Below, piece by piece: positions 26,453 through 35,619 of a DNA stretch of 64,000 nt; positions within the stretch are counted from its first letter, which is position 1, and each line of letters starts with the position of its first letter. Both the position numbers and the translations under genes were made by a program. Origin of the DNA: Xenopus tropicalis (Eukaryota; Chordata; Amphibia; Anura; Pipidae); contig NC_030681.2 in assembly GCF_000004195.4 (NCBI RefSeq), positions 27,790,982 to 27,854,981 on the forward strand, read 5' to 3'. The notes under the pieces are model-generated. The model made no database searches and was not told the origin of the DNA. It worked only from the letters and a program-made list of their open reading frames with translations.

Positions 26453-27115
26453 CAGGTATGGGATCCATTATCCGGAAACCTGTTATCCATAAAGTTCCAA
26501 ACTGCAGGAAGGCTGTCTCCCATAGACCCCATTATAAGCAAATAATTCTAATTTAAAAAATGATTCCCTTTTCTCTGTAATAATAAAAGAGTACCTTGTA
26601 CTTGATCCCAACTAAGATATAATTACCCCTTATTGGGGCAGAACAGCCCTATTGGGTTTATTTAATGGTTAAATGATTCCCTTTTCTCTGTAATAATAAA
26701 ACAGTACCTGTACTTGATCCCAACTAAGATATAATTACCCCTTATTGGGGCAGAACAGCCCTATTGGGTTTATTTAATGGTTAAATGATTCCCTTTTCTC
26801 TGTAATAATAAAACAGTACCTGTACTTGATCCCAACTGAGATATAATTACCCCTTATTGGGGGCAATACAGCCCTATTGGGTTTATTTAATGGTTAAATG
26901 ATTCCCTTTTCTCTGTAATAATAAAACAGTACCTGTACTTGATCCCAACTAAGATATAATTAATCCCTACTGGAGGCAAAACAATCCTTTTGGGTTTAAT
27001 TAATGTTTAAAAGATTTTTTAGTAGATTTAAGGTATGTAGATCCAAATTATGGAAAGACCCCTTATCCGGAAAACCCCAGATCCCAAGCATTCTGGATAA
27101 CAGGTCCCATACCTG
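26453..27115. mobile_element. MITE with CAGGTATGGGATC ends and four internal 113-bp repeats
   Basis: CAGGTATGGGATCC...GGTCCCATACCTG flanked by TA. Internal blocks starting GATTCCCTTTTCTCTGTAAT begin at 26562, 26675, 26787 and 26900. Same family as the elements at 38171, 38930 and 46965. Confidence 0.75.
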
Positions 27116-27204
27116 TATAAGCTAATTGGTACTGACACTACTGGGTGCAATGAAATAAATGAAAGGAACTAGAACCAAAACTGAACACAGTAGTGGATTC
27201 TTTC

Positions 27205-27510
27205 TCTAGAACTAAGAACCAGTAGTTCAGGAACAACATGTTGCTCACCAACCCCTTGGATGTTGCTTCCAGTGGCCTCAAAGCAGGTGCTTATTTTTGA
27301 ATTTCTGGCTTGGAGGCAAGTTTTGGTTGCATAAAACCCAAGTATACTGCCATACAGATCCTCCTGTAGACTGCCAGTCCATATAGGGGCTACCCAATAG
27401 CCAATCGCAGCTCTTATTTGGTACTTTTTTCATGCTTGTCTTGCTCCCCAATTTTTTTTTACATTTGAATGTGGCTTACAGGGAAAAGAGTTTGGGTACC
27501 ACCGCTCTAC
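27205..27510 (+). mobile_element. hAT-like MITE fragment, CCCCAACC family
   Basis: Shares ACATGTTGCTCACCAACCCC and CAGTGGCCTCAAAGCAGGTG with the elements at 8815 and 60195. Ends are eroded. Confidence 0.5.
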
Positions 27511-29289
27511 AGTATTCTCTGCACATTGAAATATCTCCCTGGATTTTGGAGAAGCACCTGGACCTGTGTTCACATGGGTGCAGGTGCAATCCAACCTGTG
27601 TCTATGAGTAGCTGAGTGTACGTGTATCTACTCATCTTACTGGGACAACATGGGAACAAATGCTTCCAAGCATCTAAAGGAGTGGAGTTCTAAAATGTAT
27701 AAATGCCAGCACAAACATTGTTACTGTGGTTAGCCCTGCCCTATTCCTTTGGAATGGCTGTGAAAAGATTGGCTGGCAAATGCGTGTCTCACTTGAAATG
27801 AGTTGTCCGTTGGAAGACTAAAGCAAACACTTATTATAGGGAGTGTTTACTGATATCCCAGGTGTTTATTAAAAACCACGTAGAATGTGTTGGAGGCATA
27901 ATCCCAGACTTCCGCTTTTTACATTTTGCCTTCCAGCTGCCATGCTTGGCCTCAGACCTATTCAGCTATAAAGGAAATTCTGCCCACACAATGAACAGAG
28001 CAGATGAATCATCACTATTATGTGACTTGTTAAGATGTTACAAATCTTGGACGGCAACTTTTTCCCATTCATTTACTATTTCAAGTGGAAAAGAATTTAG
28101 AGGGATGCTAATAGCACCGCTCTTGTGTAAAACGGATATCCAGTGTCGTTCTGGTAAGGAGACCTGGGCCGCGGAGCAAAGAAGCACGTCTTCAGTTCTA
28201 TATTCGCTCCTCGTAACCTCGGTTAAGTCAGATCATCTCCCTGTGACTTGGGCGGGGTGTACCAAAATTAGAATGTAAGCTCTGTGGCACAAACAGATGG
28301 TAAGATTTTACCTACAAACGTTTCACTTTTGGGGGGAAAAAAAGGAAAAAATGAAGAGGACCCATATAGACTAATACGCACATGTGTGGCTGCATTTTGC
28401 TAAAGTTTCAAGTTGTGGTATAAGAAGCTGAGCACACACCTCTTTTATGCTTGAATCCTGGGGAAAAAACTTTGCTTTGTGGGGAAAAAATGGCAATTTA
28501 TGTAAAAAAACTGGACTTTGCGCTATTTGTTGTTCATAAATGAGACTTATAGTAGTAAATTATTGCACATGGCACATATTCAATTCACATTGCACGCACA
28601 GTTCTTCTATTTAGGGCATAGCATGCTGTTTTCTTTTAATTCTGGTTATGTTTGTGGGTGGATAAAAATACATGGTACTTTGTGTCCATTCAGATTGGTG
28701 ACCTGGAGCATTGGCAATGCAAATCAGAATCAGATTGGCTTCCTGGCTGGGGATCATCATCCTGGAGTCGAAAAACCATATCTGCCATACCAACCCTGTA
28801 AGATTCAGCACTGGTACAGGCCCACGGATCACTCAAGGAAGGCAACGTGGTTTGGTGGGGACCAGGGTTGGAACTAGGGGTTGGCAGAAGAGGCACCTGC
28901 CCAGGGCGCAACAATGAGGGGCCTCCAGGCTGGTACCACTTTTGCCTGCCACTACTCTGCACTCTATTGCCCCCGCCACCATTTGTTATTGCATAGCACC
29001 CCCCGCACACTTCTTGTTTGCACGCACATACATGGGGGGAGAGGGCAAGGCAGTCAGCCGGGTTGGCCTGCATTTGGTGGGGACAGGGTGGTCTCTGCAG
29101 GGGTTGGTGATCAGTTTAAAATTGGGGGGGGGTGGAGGTTTCATTCTCCTTCCACTTACACACTCTGTCTCTCTCAAACTTCCTTTTTCTTTTAGATGTA
29201 AGCTCTAATGAGCGTTCCTGAAGGGCAGCACTTATTATGTTGGCGTATAGTAAATATGAGTTAATAATATTATGCTTTGTATAGCATCA
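27511..29289. other. Non-coding
   Basis: No gene recognised. Contains a GGTTGGAACTAGGGGTTGGC repeat (28865-28920) and an L2-like 3' end near 29196-29265. The open frame at 27862-28278 has no domain I recognise. Confidence 0.45.
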
Positions 29290-29610
29290 ACCCATTATGC
29301 AGCACTGTATAGAGACTGTTTAATCATTCACATGAATCCCGGTCCCAGTGGAGCTTACAATGTAATTTTCCTTCCGCAGGAATGCATATACACTACAGTC
29401 ACTTTCATCAGGAGCCAATTAATTACCAGTGTATTTTTGGACTGAGAGAAGAAAGTGGAGCAAAGGGGATGGGACCCCACACACGCACAAGCAGAACAAT
29501 CGGACACCATGGAGATAGAGGTCAGATTCGAACCCAAGACCAAGCACTGCGAAGCAGCACTGCAACCAGGGCCGCCATCAGAAATCACGGGGCCACTCAC
29601 AACAACATTT
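29290..29610 (+). repeat. Degenerate widespread vertebrate interspersed repeat
   Basis: Recognisable by CCAGTGGAGCTTACAATGTA, a GTATTTTTGGACTGAGAGAA core and a B-box-like ATTCGAACCC followed by GCAGCACTGCAACC. The part from 29414 onward is copied at 40675 and 48553, so the array junction falls inside this repeat. Confidence 0.5.
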
Positions 29611-30070
29611 TCTGGTCAGTACATCAATACAAAGGACACACAGATATGAGTTTTAAACCAGTAAATGAAACACCTTTGGCCAAAGAGTTATTAAGCCTGC
29701 CACCACGTCAAGGTAGACTCTTTAAGCAGGTACCTATTCTAACCTAAGTTGCACTTTTTCTAATATATAAATAAGAGCCATTTGGTTTAACCCCTTGGTC
29801 AAAAAATAATCAGTCCAAACTTTGATTAGTATGAATATGTAATACAACATATAAATATTCAACTTTATTTTTATCAATATAAATAAACAGAAAATAAAAT
29901 ATAAATAAAAAGCATTGGTGGCCAGGGTGTAAGGGCTGCATTGGTGCCAGAGCAGGGTCGATGGCGTTTGATGGAACTTACCTTTAAACTTCATCAGGGT
30001 ACTTTTTCCTTGTTGTCTTATTCCTTCTCCTCCAGCGGCTCCTTCGGCTTCTCCTGCAGCAGCTTCTGCT

Positions 30071-30330
30071 CTCTTGTGGCTTCTTCTGTGGCTGCTTCGG
30101 CTCTCCTGCGGCGGCTTCTGCTCTCTTGTGGCTTCTTCTGTGGCTGCTTCGGCTCTCCTGCGGCGGCTTCTGCTCTCTTGTGGCTTCTTCTGTGGCTGCT
30201 TCGGCTCTCCTGCGGCGGCTTCTGCTCTCTTGTGGCTTCTTCTGTGGCTGCTTCGGCTCTCCTGCGGCGGCTTCTGCTCTCTTGTGGCTTCTTCTGTGGC
30301 TGCTTCGGCTCTCCTGTGGCGAGATCCTTC
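30071..30330. repeat. 52-bp minisatellite, five copies, unit 1
   Basis: Units begin at 30071, 30123, 30175, 30227 and 30279 with CTCTTGTGGCTTCTTCTGTG. Because 52 is not a multiple of three, long open frames appear in several phases on both strands; I regard these as by-products of the repeat and not as genes. Confidence 0.85.
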
Positions 30331-30782
30331 TCCAAAGACGGCGCCTCACCTCTGACTCCATGCGAAAGGAGACAGGCCTTTATATAAGGTCACGCCCCAT
30401 GCGTACTGATGTCAAACGTATGCAAGGTCTGTGACCAACCGGATTAGTCGCTGGCCACTAAAGAAATTTAATCTGCCTAATTTTAAAGAGGACAGGGCCT
30501 GTAATTGATTAAAGGGGCCCAAGTTAATCAGAAAACTGTAGCACGGCTGGGCCTCTCTTAAAAGTTAAAATCCTCCAGGCCCGGGACGACTCTTCCCCCG
30601 ATGGTGGCTCTGACTGCAACCACGGCAGCAATGCAGCTCAGCAGCACTCTAAATATCAATGCAAAAACAGCCAAATATGTAATTTGGTGCCACTGGCAAC
30701 ATTTCAGTCCCCTCCATCCTTTATGGAGCCTCTACATTTGGACAGTTACAAGCCAAAAGGTAGGGGGGAGGTCAAACCACAC

Positions 30783-31112
30783 ATAAGCACTTACAGAAAC
30801 GCTGCACTAAGCCCTCTATCAAAAGAAACACAGGATTTCTTGTCTCCTTTTTCCTGTGCCAGAGTCTGCGCAGCTCTCTCCCCTCTCCTGCTCCCCCCCT
30901 TAGGAATGTGTGATCTGAGCCAATCAGCAGGAAGTTTCCTCATAGTCTTACTAACTGCGCATGTACAGGGGTCTTGGTCTTGGTGCAGGAGTGAGGCATT
31001 ATGGGAATTTAGTTTACAGAGCTCAGTGTTTTTTTTCCCATGAGGCTTCTGATCATCTGAACAGGTGAAATATGGAGAACTGAAGGTATGCCTGCAGCTT
31101 GAGATTAACTAT
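30783..31112 (-). repeat. Interspersed repeat, copy in - orientation
   Basis: Starts CTTACAGAAACGCTGCA, contains CTGAGCCAATCAGCAGGAAG and ends GGTATGCCTGCAGCTTGAG. Inverted relative of 16408-16788. Present only in unit 1. Confidence 0.6.
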
Positions 31113-31136
31113 TTATTAGACTTACCTTCTCTTTTT

Positions 31137-31315
31137 AGGGGCTTATTTATTAACATGGAGACAAACATCACTGGTGATGTTGCCCATAGCAACCAATTAC
31201 CAATTATATTTAAAAAATCCCCTACAAGTTATCAAACAAAAGCAAAGATTTGATTGGTTGCTATGGGCAACATTACCAGTGATGTTTGTCTCCAGTGTTA
31301 ATAAATACTTCCCTT
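31137..31315. mobile_element. MITE with X-box-like arms (family A), unit 1
   Basis: Inverted-repeat element with TTTATTAACATGGAGACAAA on the left and the complementary end on the right. Each arm has an exact RFX consensus with a 3-bp spacer: GTTGCCCATAGCAAC at 31179-31193 and its complement at 31257-31271, each beside a CCAAT motif. Also seen at 41272-41450, 49470-49648 and, as a dispersed copy, at about 21412-21580. Confidence 0.65.
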
Positions 31316-31316
31316 A

Positions 31317-31495
31317 GGGGTTTATTTTATATAGTGTGTAAGCCAACATCACTGGAGATGTGGCCCATAGTAACCAATCAGACCTTTGCTTTTGCTTTCT
31401 AACTTGTAGGTGACAGTTCTAATTTATATGCTAATTGGTTGCTATGGGCAACTTCCCAGGTGATGTTGGCTTACACACTAAACAAATATGCCCCT
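31317..31495. mobile_element. MITE family B, adjoining family A, unit 1
   Basis: Inverted arms built on GTGTAAGCCAACATCACTGG and its complement, ending in ATATGCCCCT. It also carries CCCATAGTAACCAATCAG and TTGGTTGCTATGGGCAAC. Repeated at 41447-41633 and 49649-49835. The A and B elements sit back to back upstream of each gene. Confidence 0.6.
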
Positions 31496-31554
31496 GTGTG
31501 TATACAATCGATGTTTCTAAGGTATTATCCCTGGAGTAGCCATACTCCTGTTGC

Positions 31555-31803
31555 GCTGTTTCTTTTATTGACATTTTTGGAAAACATAGGACTTTTCAAA
31601 AGCTTTTGTATTTTTGTTCATAAAATATGTTTCTGATATATGTGTCTATATTATAGAAAACTCTTTATTTTCAATCTTTCGGTAAAATCTTGTTATGGGC
31701 TTGCAAATATTTCATCATGTTTTGAAAGGTTAGGTTGTCCTGAAAAAAAATGATATATCATTTTCTTTGGTAAACCCAAATCTACTGGTAGTGAAAGGGT
31801 TAA
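31555..31803 (+). mobile_element. Right end of a piggyBac-like element upstream of copy 1
   Basis: Aligns with the right part of the element at about 57940-58775 and ends in TGGTAGTGAAAGGGTTAA (31786-31803). The X-box array begins only 55 bp further on, so the transposon forms the distal flank of the promoter. Confidence 0.6.
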
Positions 31804-31857
31804 AGACAATACTATACTAGTAAACAGATCAGTTTGTTGTTTTTGCTCTATTGTGTG

Positions 31858-32149
31858 ATCACCATAGCAACTGCAAGTAAACAACATGTAAACAAAAGCT
31901 CATTAGTTTGCGGTTACAATGGCAACACTGATAAGACACTGATAAGATTAGTTTGCTTATCTTCTTTTGTGTGGTCACCATAGCAACTGCATTGTGACAT
32001 CACTGATAAGTAACCACAAGCTCATTAGTATGCGGTTACCATAGCAACACTGATAAGATCAGTTTGCTTAGCTTCTATTGCGTGGTTACCATAGCAACCA
32101 CATTGTGACATCACTGACAAGCTCATTAGTATGCGGTTACCATGACAAC
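31858..32149 (+). promoter_or_regulatory. Six-site RFX X-box array, promoter of copy 1
   Basis: Six 14-bp sites start at 31858, 31913, 31974, 32035, 32085 and 32136 (spacing 50-61 bp). Sites 3-5 (GTCACCATAGCAAC once, GTTACCATAGCAAC twice) fit the RFX consensus GTNRCC-N(0-3)-RGYAAC exactly; the other three have one mismatch. Sites 3-4 and 5-6 belong to a larger repeated module that also carries TGACATCA, a CRE-like motif, at 31995-32002 and 32106-32113, plus GATAAG motifs. RFX factors activate ciliary genes through such sites. The last site ends 7 bp before the TATA box. Confidence 0.8.
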
Positions 32150-32156
32150 AGCAGGC

Positions 32157-32191
32157 TATATAAGCCCGACACTGAGCACAGAGCTCAGTTC
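32157..32191 (+). promoter_or_regulatory. TATA box and initiator, copy 1
   Basis: TATATAAG at 32157-32164 is followed by an initiator-like TCAGTTC at 32185-32191. The A at 32187 lies 30 bp from the first T of the TATA box, the expected spacing. The predicted leader is 65 nt with no intron and no upstream ATG. Confidence 0.75.
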
Positions 32192-32212
32192 GAAGTGGGA
32201 CTTGCTTCGAAC
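32188..32212 (+). other. 5'-leader stem-loop, copy 1
   Basis: GTTCGAAG (32188-32195), a 9-nt loop, then CTTCGAAC (32205-32212): an 8-bp perfect stem starting one base after the predicted cap site. A cap-proximal hairpin can lower initiation of translation or bind a regulator; this role is inferred. Confidence 0.55.
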
Positions 32213-32251
32213 AACATCTGCTGACTAGAGCTCAGCAACCTTTCCTTAGCA

Positions 32252-33751
32252 ATGAATTTTCCACCTTTCATTGCGTTTCTTATCCTATTGGAACAATGTT
32301 TTCATTCATCTGATCGATCATCACTGACCCAGAAAGTAATCCTGACACCAGAAGAATTTGAATTATTGAGAAATGTTAAAGATACTGATATTGAAGAGAT
32401 CTACCCATTGGGTTCAGTTATCCTAATGGTATTTTCCTTGGCAGTTGCCATTAACTGGACTGTTGGCCATTATTGGAGACAGCCCTACAGAAGGGGGGCG
32501 GGTTGGGCCCATCTATTATCAGTAATGATATTCACAGCCCTTCTTTATACCCGTCACACATCACTGGAGTTCCACAAAGGAAACCCAGAATATGAAGAAA
32601 TAGAGAATGATGAAGATGAAGAGAATGACGAGAACTTGTTAGTTTATCTCTTTGCTCTCCTTGTATTTATCTTCGTATTCACCATTGACTGGTGTTGGAG
32701 TAACATTGCTAAAAAGCTCACTGGTGTTTCTCCCAGCCAGACCAGCCATAAGAGGCATCTAGAAGAGAGGCTCTTGGTTGGTCAAGGCTTACTTGGAGAA
32801 GAGGAACTGCAACAACATCTTCCACAAAAAAATCTGAGGATATTTATTGCCACCTGGAATATGAATGAAAAAAAGGATCTTCCAGAGAGACTGGAGGATT
32901 TCCTATTTCCATTGGGCGCCGAGTCTGCACAAGACCTGTATGTAATCGGAGTGCAAGAAGGCTGCCCCAACAGGCAAGAATGGCAAAACCGCCTGCAGCT
33001 GACACTGGGGCATCGTTATGTCTTGCTCCACTCAGCAGCTCACGGTGTTCTGTACCTGTCTCTGTTTATCAGGCGAGATCTCGTGTGGTTCTGCTCTGAG
33101 GTTGAATGTGCAACCGTCACTACGAGATTCTTCCCGATGATTAAGACCAAAGGGGCTGTGGCTGCTTCATTTACATTCTTTGGAACCTCATTCCTTTTTA
33201 TCAATGCCCACTTTGCGGCAGGAGATTCCAAAGTAAAGCAAAGAATCCAGAATTATGAGAAAATAATCAAAGACCTGAAGCTCCCAAAAAATGTTCCTGA
33301 CACAAACCCCGTTTACTCTGATCCCGACGATGTGACAAGCCGGTTTGACGAAGTCTTCTGGTTTGGGGACTTCAATTTCCGCTTGAGCAAGAGTCGGAGG
33401 GAAGTTGATTCCATCCTAGAGAACCTTCCAGAGAATGATATGAGGTCCCTCCTGCAGTATGATCAGCTGTCAGAAGAGGTGACTAAAGGTTCTATATTCA
33501 AAGGATTTAAGGAAGGTGAAATCCATTTCCGCCCCACATATAGATTTAATATCGGATCCGATGACTATGACACCAGTAAGAAACAGAGGACGCCTTCCTA
33601 CACTGATCGAGTGATGTACAAGAGCCGGAATCAGGATGATATCCATGTTCTGAAATATGGCTCTTGTTCCCTTATGAGACAATCGGACCACAAACCTGTT
33701 TTTGGGCTATTTGAAGTATTGATAAAACCAGGGTCCAATAACATTCCTTAG
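32252..33751 (+). CDS. Membrane-anchored INPP5E-like inositol polyphosphate 5-phosphatase, copy 1 (intronless)
   Basis: A 499-codon intronless frame. Residues 195-492 form a complete 5-phosphatase domain: TWNMN (201-205), metal ligand E236 in QEG, NAHFAAG (318-324), WFGDFNFRL (370-378, with D373 and N375), PSYTDRV (448-454) and SDHKPV (478-483). The whole domain resembles INPP5E, which removes the 5-phosphate from PI(3,4,5)P3 and PI(4,5)P2; the Tyr in PSYTDRV, where most relatives have Trp, is an INPP5E trait. The N-terminal 190 residues are unlike INPP5E: a short signal-like segment (1-20), spans at about 53-71, 84-99 and 129-149, and an acidic loop (113-127). Basic residues 76-81 and 154-155 fit a cytosolic catalytic domain. 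The chain stops at IKPGSNNIP, so there is no CaaX box. The start has G at -3 and no upstream ATG in the predicted leader. Catalytic competence is inferred from motifs only. It differs from copy 3 at four residues and from copy 2 at nine. Confidence 0.93.
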   Translation: MNFPPFIAFLILLEQCFHSSDRSSLTQKVILTPEEFELLRNVKDTDIEEIYPLGSVILMVFSLAVAINWTVGHYWRQPYRRGAGWAHLLSVMIFTALLYTRHTSLEFHKGNPEYEEIENDEDEENDENLLVYLFALLVFIFVFTIDWCWSNIAKKLTGVSPSQTSHKRHLEERLLVGQGLLGEEELQQHLPQKNLRIFIATWNMNEKKDLPERLEDFLFPLGAESAQDLYVIGVQEGCPNRQEWQNRLQLTLGHRYVLLHSAAHGVLYLSLFIRRDLVWFCSEVECATVTTRFFPMIKTKGAVAASFTFFGTSFLFINAHFAAGDSKVKQRIQNYEKIIKDLKLPKNVPDTNPVYSDPDDVTSRFDEVFWFGDFNFRLSKSRREVDSILENLPENDMRSLLQYDQLSEEVTKGSIFKGFKEGEIHFRPTYRFNIGSDDYDTSKKQRTPSYTDRVMYKSRNQDDIHVLKYGSCSLMRQSDHKPVFGLFEVLIKPGSNNIP

Positions 33752-33889
33752 ACTGTTTGAAAGAAAACTTTATTTAATGGGACTAAAGAAAAACTGACAT
33801 TAAAGACAAGAAATGAGAAAACCGAAAACCAACAGTCTATTGGTGTGGGGAGGGTGGGAGGGCCAATGACTTGGTTTTCTTTGCCTTTG

Positions 33890-33895
33890 AATAAA
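33890..33895 (+). promoter_or_regulatory. Polyadenylation signal, copy 1
   Basis: AATAAA about 139 bp after the stop codon, with TTTTGTG about 25-30 bp further on as a possible downstream GU-rich element. It predicts a 3'-UTR of roughly 150-170 nt. Confidence 0.65.
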
Positions 33896-34229
33896 ACATG
33901 CAATTGAAGCACTTGCACATTTTGTGAATATCGCCAGTGCTGGCATTTTAGCCCAATTCCTATAGCCAGCATGGGAGGGATGGCAAGGGGGCGATTTCAC
34001 ACAATGAACACTCTGGGCAAAACAAGCCAAATGATAAAGTTGCTACAACCAACATCCATATACTTATAGCACACAACCCCACCATGTTGGACTTATGCCT
34101 TTAAACCAGGGATAGTGGACATGAAGATCTCTCCCACAAAAAAGCTACAGGGAGAGAGGAACAGCCAGTGAGCCAACACTTTGCTCACAAAAGTTCCAGA
34201 CGAATGTGATGGAAGCGTATATATATATA

Positions 34230-34625
34230 AAGAGAAAAAAGTAAATTAGTGTAATACGTTCAATACACAACCAGTGTGCAAAGTGACAAAACAATCAAGT
34301 GAAACAAGCGTGTGCCTCCACCAAATGTGGTAAAAATGCACCAGATAGCATTAATATTGTGCCAAATAAAGAAGGAATGATGTATATTGATTGGAGAATC
34401 AGCCCGATCCATTTCAGTACCTCAGAGGTTAAAAATCAGGAAAGAGCAAAGAATAGCATAACAACATTTATTAAACAACTTGCCCCTGCACAATACAGGC
34501 TACTCACAGTATGTAGAGATAAAACAATCAAATAAAATGGTTCAACGTGTTTCACGTGTGGCCGACACGCTTCCTCAGGAACAAATGACAAAATCTGTAT
34601 CTAGGCGCTCCAACTTGTAGTAACA
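34230..34625. repeat. Interspersed repeat after copy 1
   Basis: Contains ACGTGTTTCACGTGTGGCCG and CTTCCTCAGGAACAAATGAC, wording typical of a foldback repeat family of frogs and fish. Copied at 44370-44765; unit 3 starts part-way through it (52425), as about 180 bp are missing there. Confidence 0.4.
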
Positions 34626-34629
34626 GACA

Positions 34630-35010
34630 AACTAGTGACGCCAGCACTTCCGCTAGAAAACACGGAAGTGACGCGAGCGCTTGTGTATTACAGCCCCAAC
34701 TGACCGAGGGACATGTTTTTGATAATGTAACTGTTACAAGTGCTGGGAGACTGGCGCGCGCTCTTACCTCTAGTCCCCAGGCTCGTCCTCTTCTTCGCGT
34801 GTTGGCGCACATTCTGGCGTTAAAACTCCATGCCTGCCTTTTGAGCATTGCCTGACTCGTTGCCTCTGCCTGATCCCTTTTGTACTGCATTTTTTTATCA
34901 ACCTTGGCAGTGTTTAGAATCCCTGTCTTCCCTGCAGCAGAAAGTCCGGGGCCCCAAAAGGGCGTCGGTGAAAACCGGGGTTGCCAGGGCTCTTCTATTT
35001 CACCTATAAG
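34630..35010. other. CpG-rich block downstream of copy 1
   Basis: Locally GC- and CpG-rich sequence (GACGCGAGCGC, GGCGCGCGCTC, GGGCGTCGGTG) in an AT-rich setting, followed by TAGAATCCCTGTCTTCCCTG. Repeated in units 2 and 3 (from about 44770 and 52755). It looks like a retroelement remnant, though I cannot name the family; a CpG-rich regulatory element is the alternative. Confidence 0.35.
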
Positions 35011-35619
35011 GTTGGTACTAGCAGTCTATGGGCTTCCTCATACTACAGACCATAACAGTAACACTTGCACAGAATAAATGACTTATAAAAGAAGAAGCCC
35101 AAAAACAACATATATATATATAGAACAACAGAACCTGACCCTGACTAGAGCCTATAAGACCCACAAGGAAACTTTTATGGGTGTTTGGAGGATTCACAAC
35201 ATTATAACATGGCACTCTATAGCCCGTGCACTGCCTGGACCAGAACGAAGGGAAGATGGTGTGAGGATACTTACCGCTCATGTCCCTCGTTGCGCTCCCA
35301 TCCTGCAGCTGTGATGCCTCACTCCAACATAGCACCAAAATTCTAAACACTTAAAGCAGTTTGCAGGTTGGAACAGTGCCTGGTTATCCTGGTTAATCCT
35401 GAAGCCTATCCGTGGTATATTGCTGTTCCTTGTTAACAGCAGCAGGATAAATACAAGGCCAATTCCATGTACTGTATAATACCCCGGAACACACGGCAGG
35501 ATAAATGCAGTGTCAATGCCATTTATAATACCCCAGGACATGCAGCCAGATCATTACTTTGTAAATAAAATAAAAAAACATGTTTTTGTAAAAATATGCA
35601 TCGATACTAAATTATTAGG

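Noticed and set aside
27862..28278. 138-residue open frame
   Set aside because: No domain, signal or recognisable similarity, and no promoter or splice context; length is within chance for this much sequence.
28690..29195. Several 100-127 residue frames on both strands
   Set aside because: They overlap a frog interspersed repeat (GGAACTAGGGGTTGGC type) and show no domain.
29520..29560. tRNA-like B box (ATTCGAACCC)
   Set aside because: No matching A box or cloverleaf; the sequence belongs to the interspersed repeat at 29290-29610.
29941..30387. 148-residue open frame on + and Arg/Glu-rich frames on -
   Set aside because: They are translations of the 52-bp minisatellite; similar frames appear in several phases, as expected from a repeat length not divisible by three.
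32782..33691. Short frames on the - strand inside the phosphatase genes
   Set aside because: Shadows of the coding strand, repeated in all three copies because the genes are near-identical.
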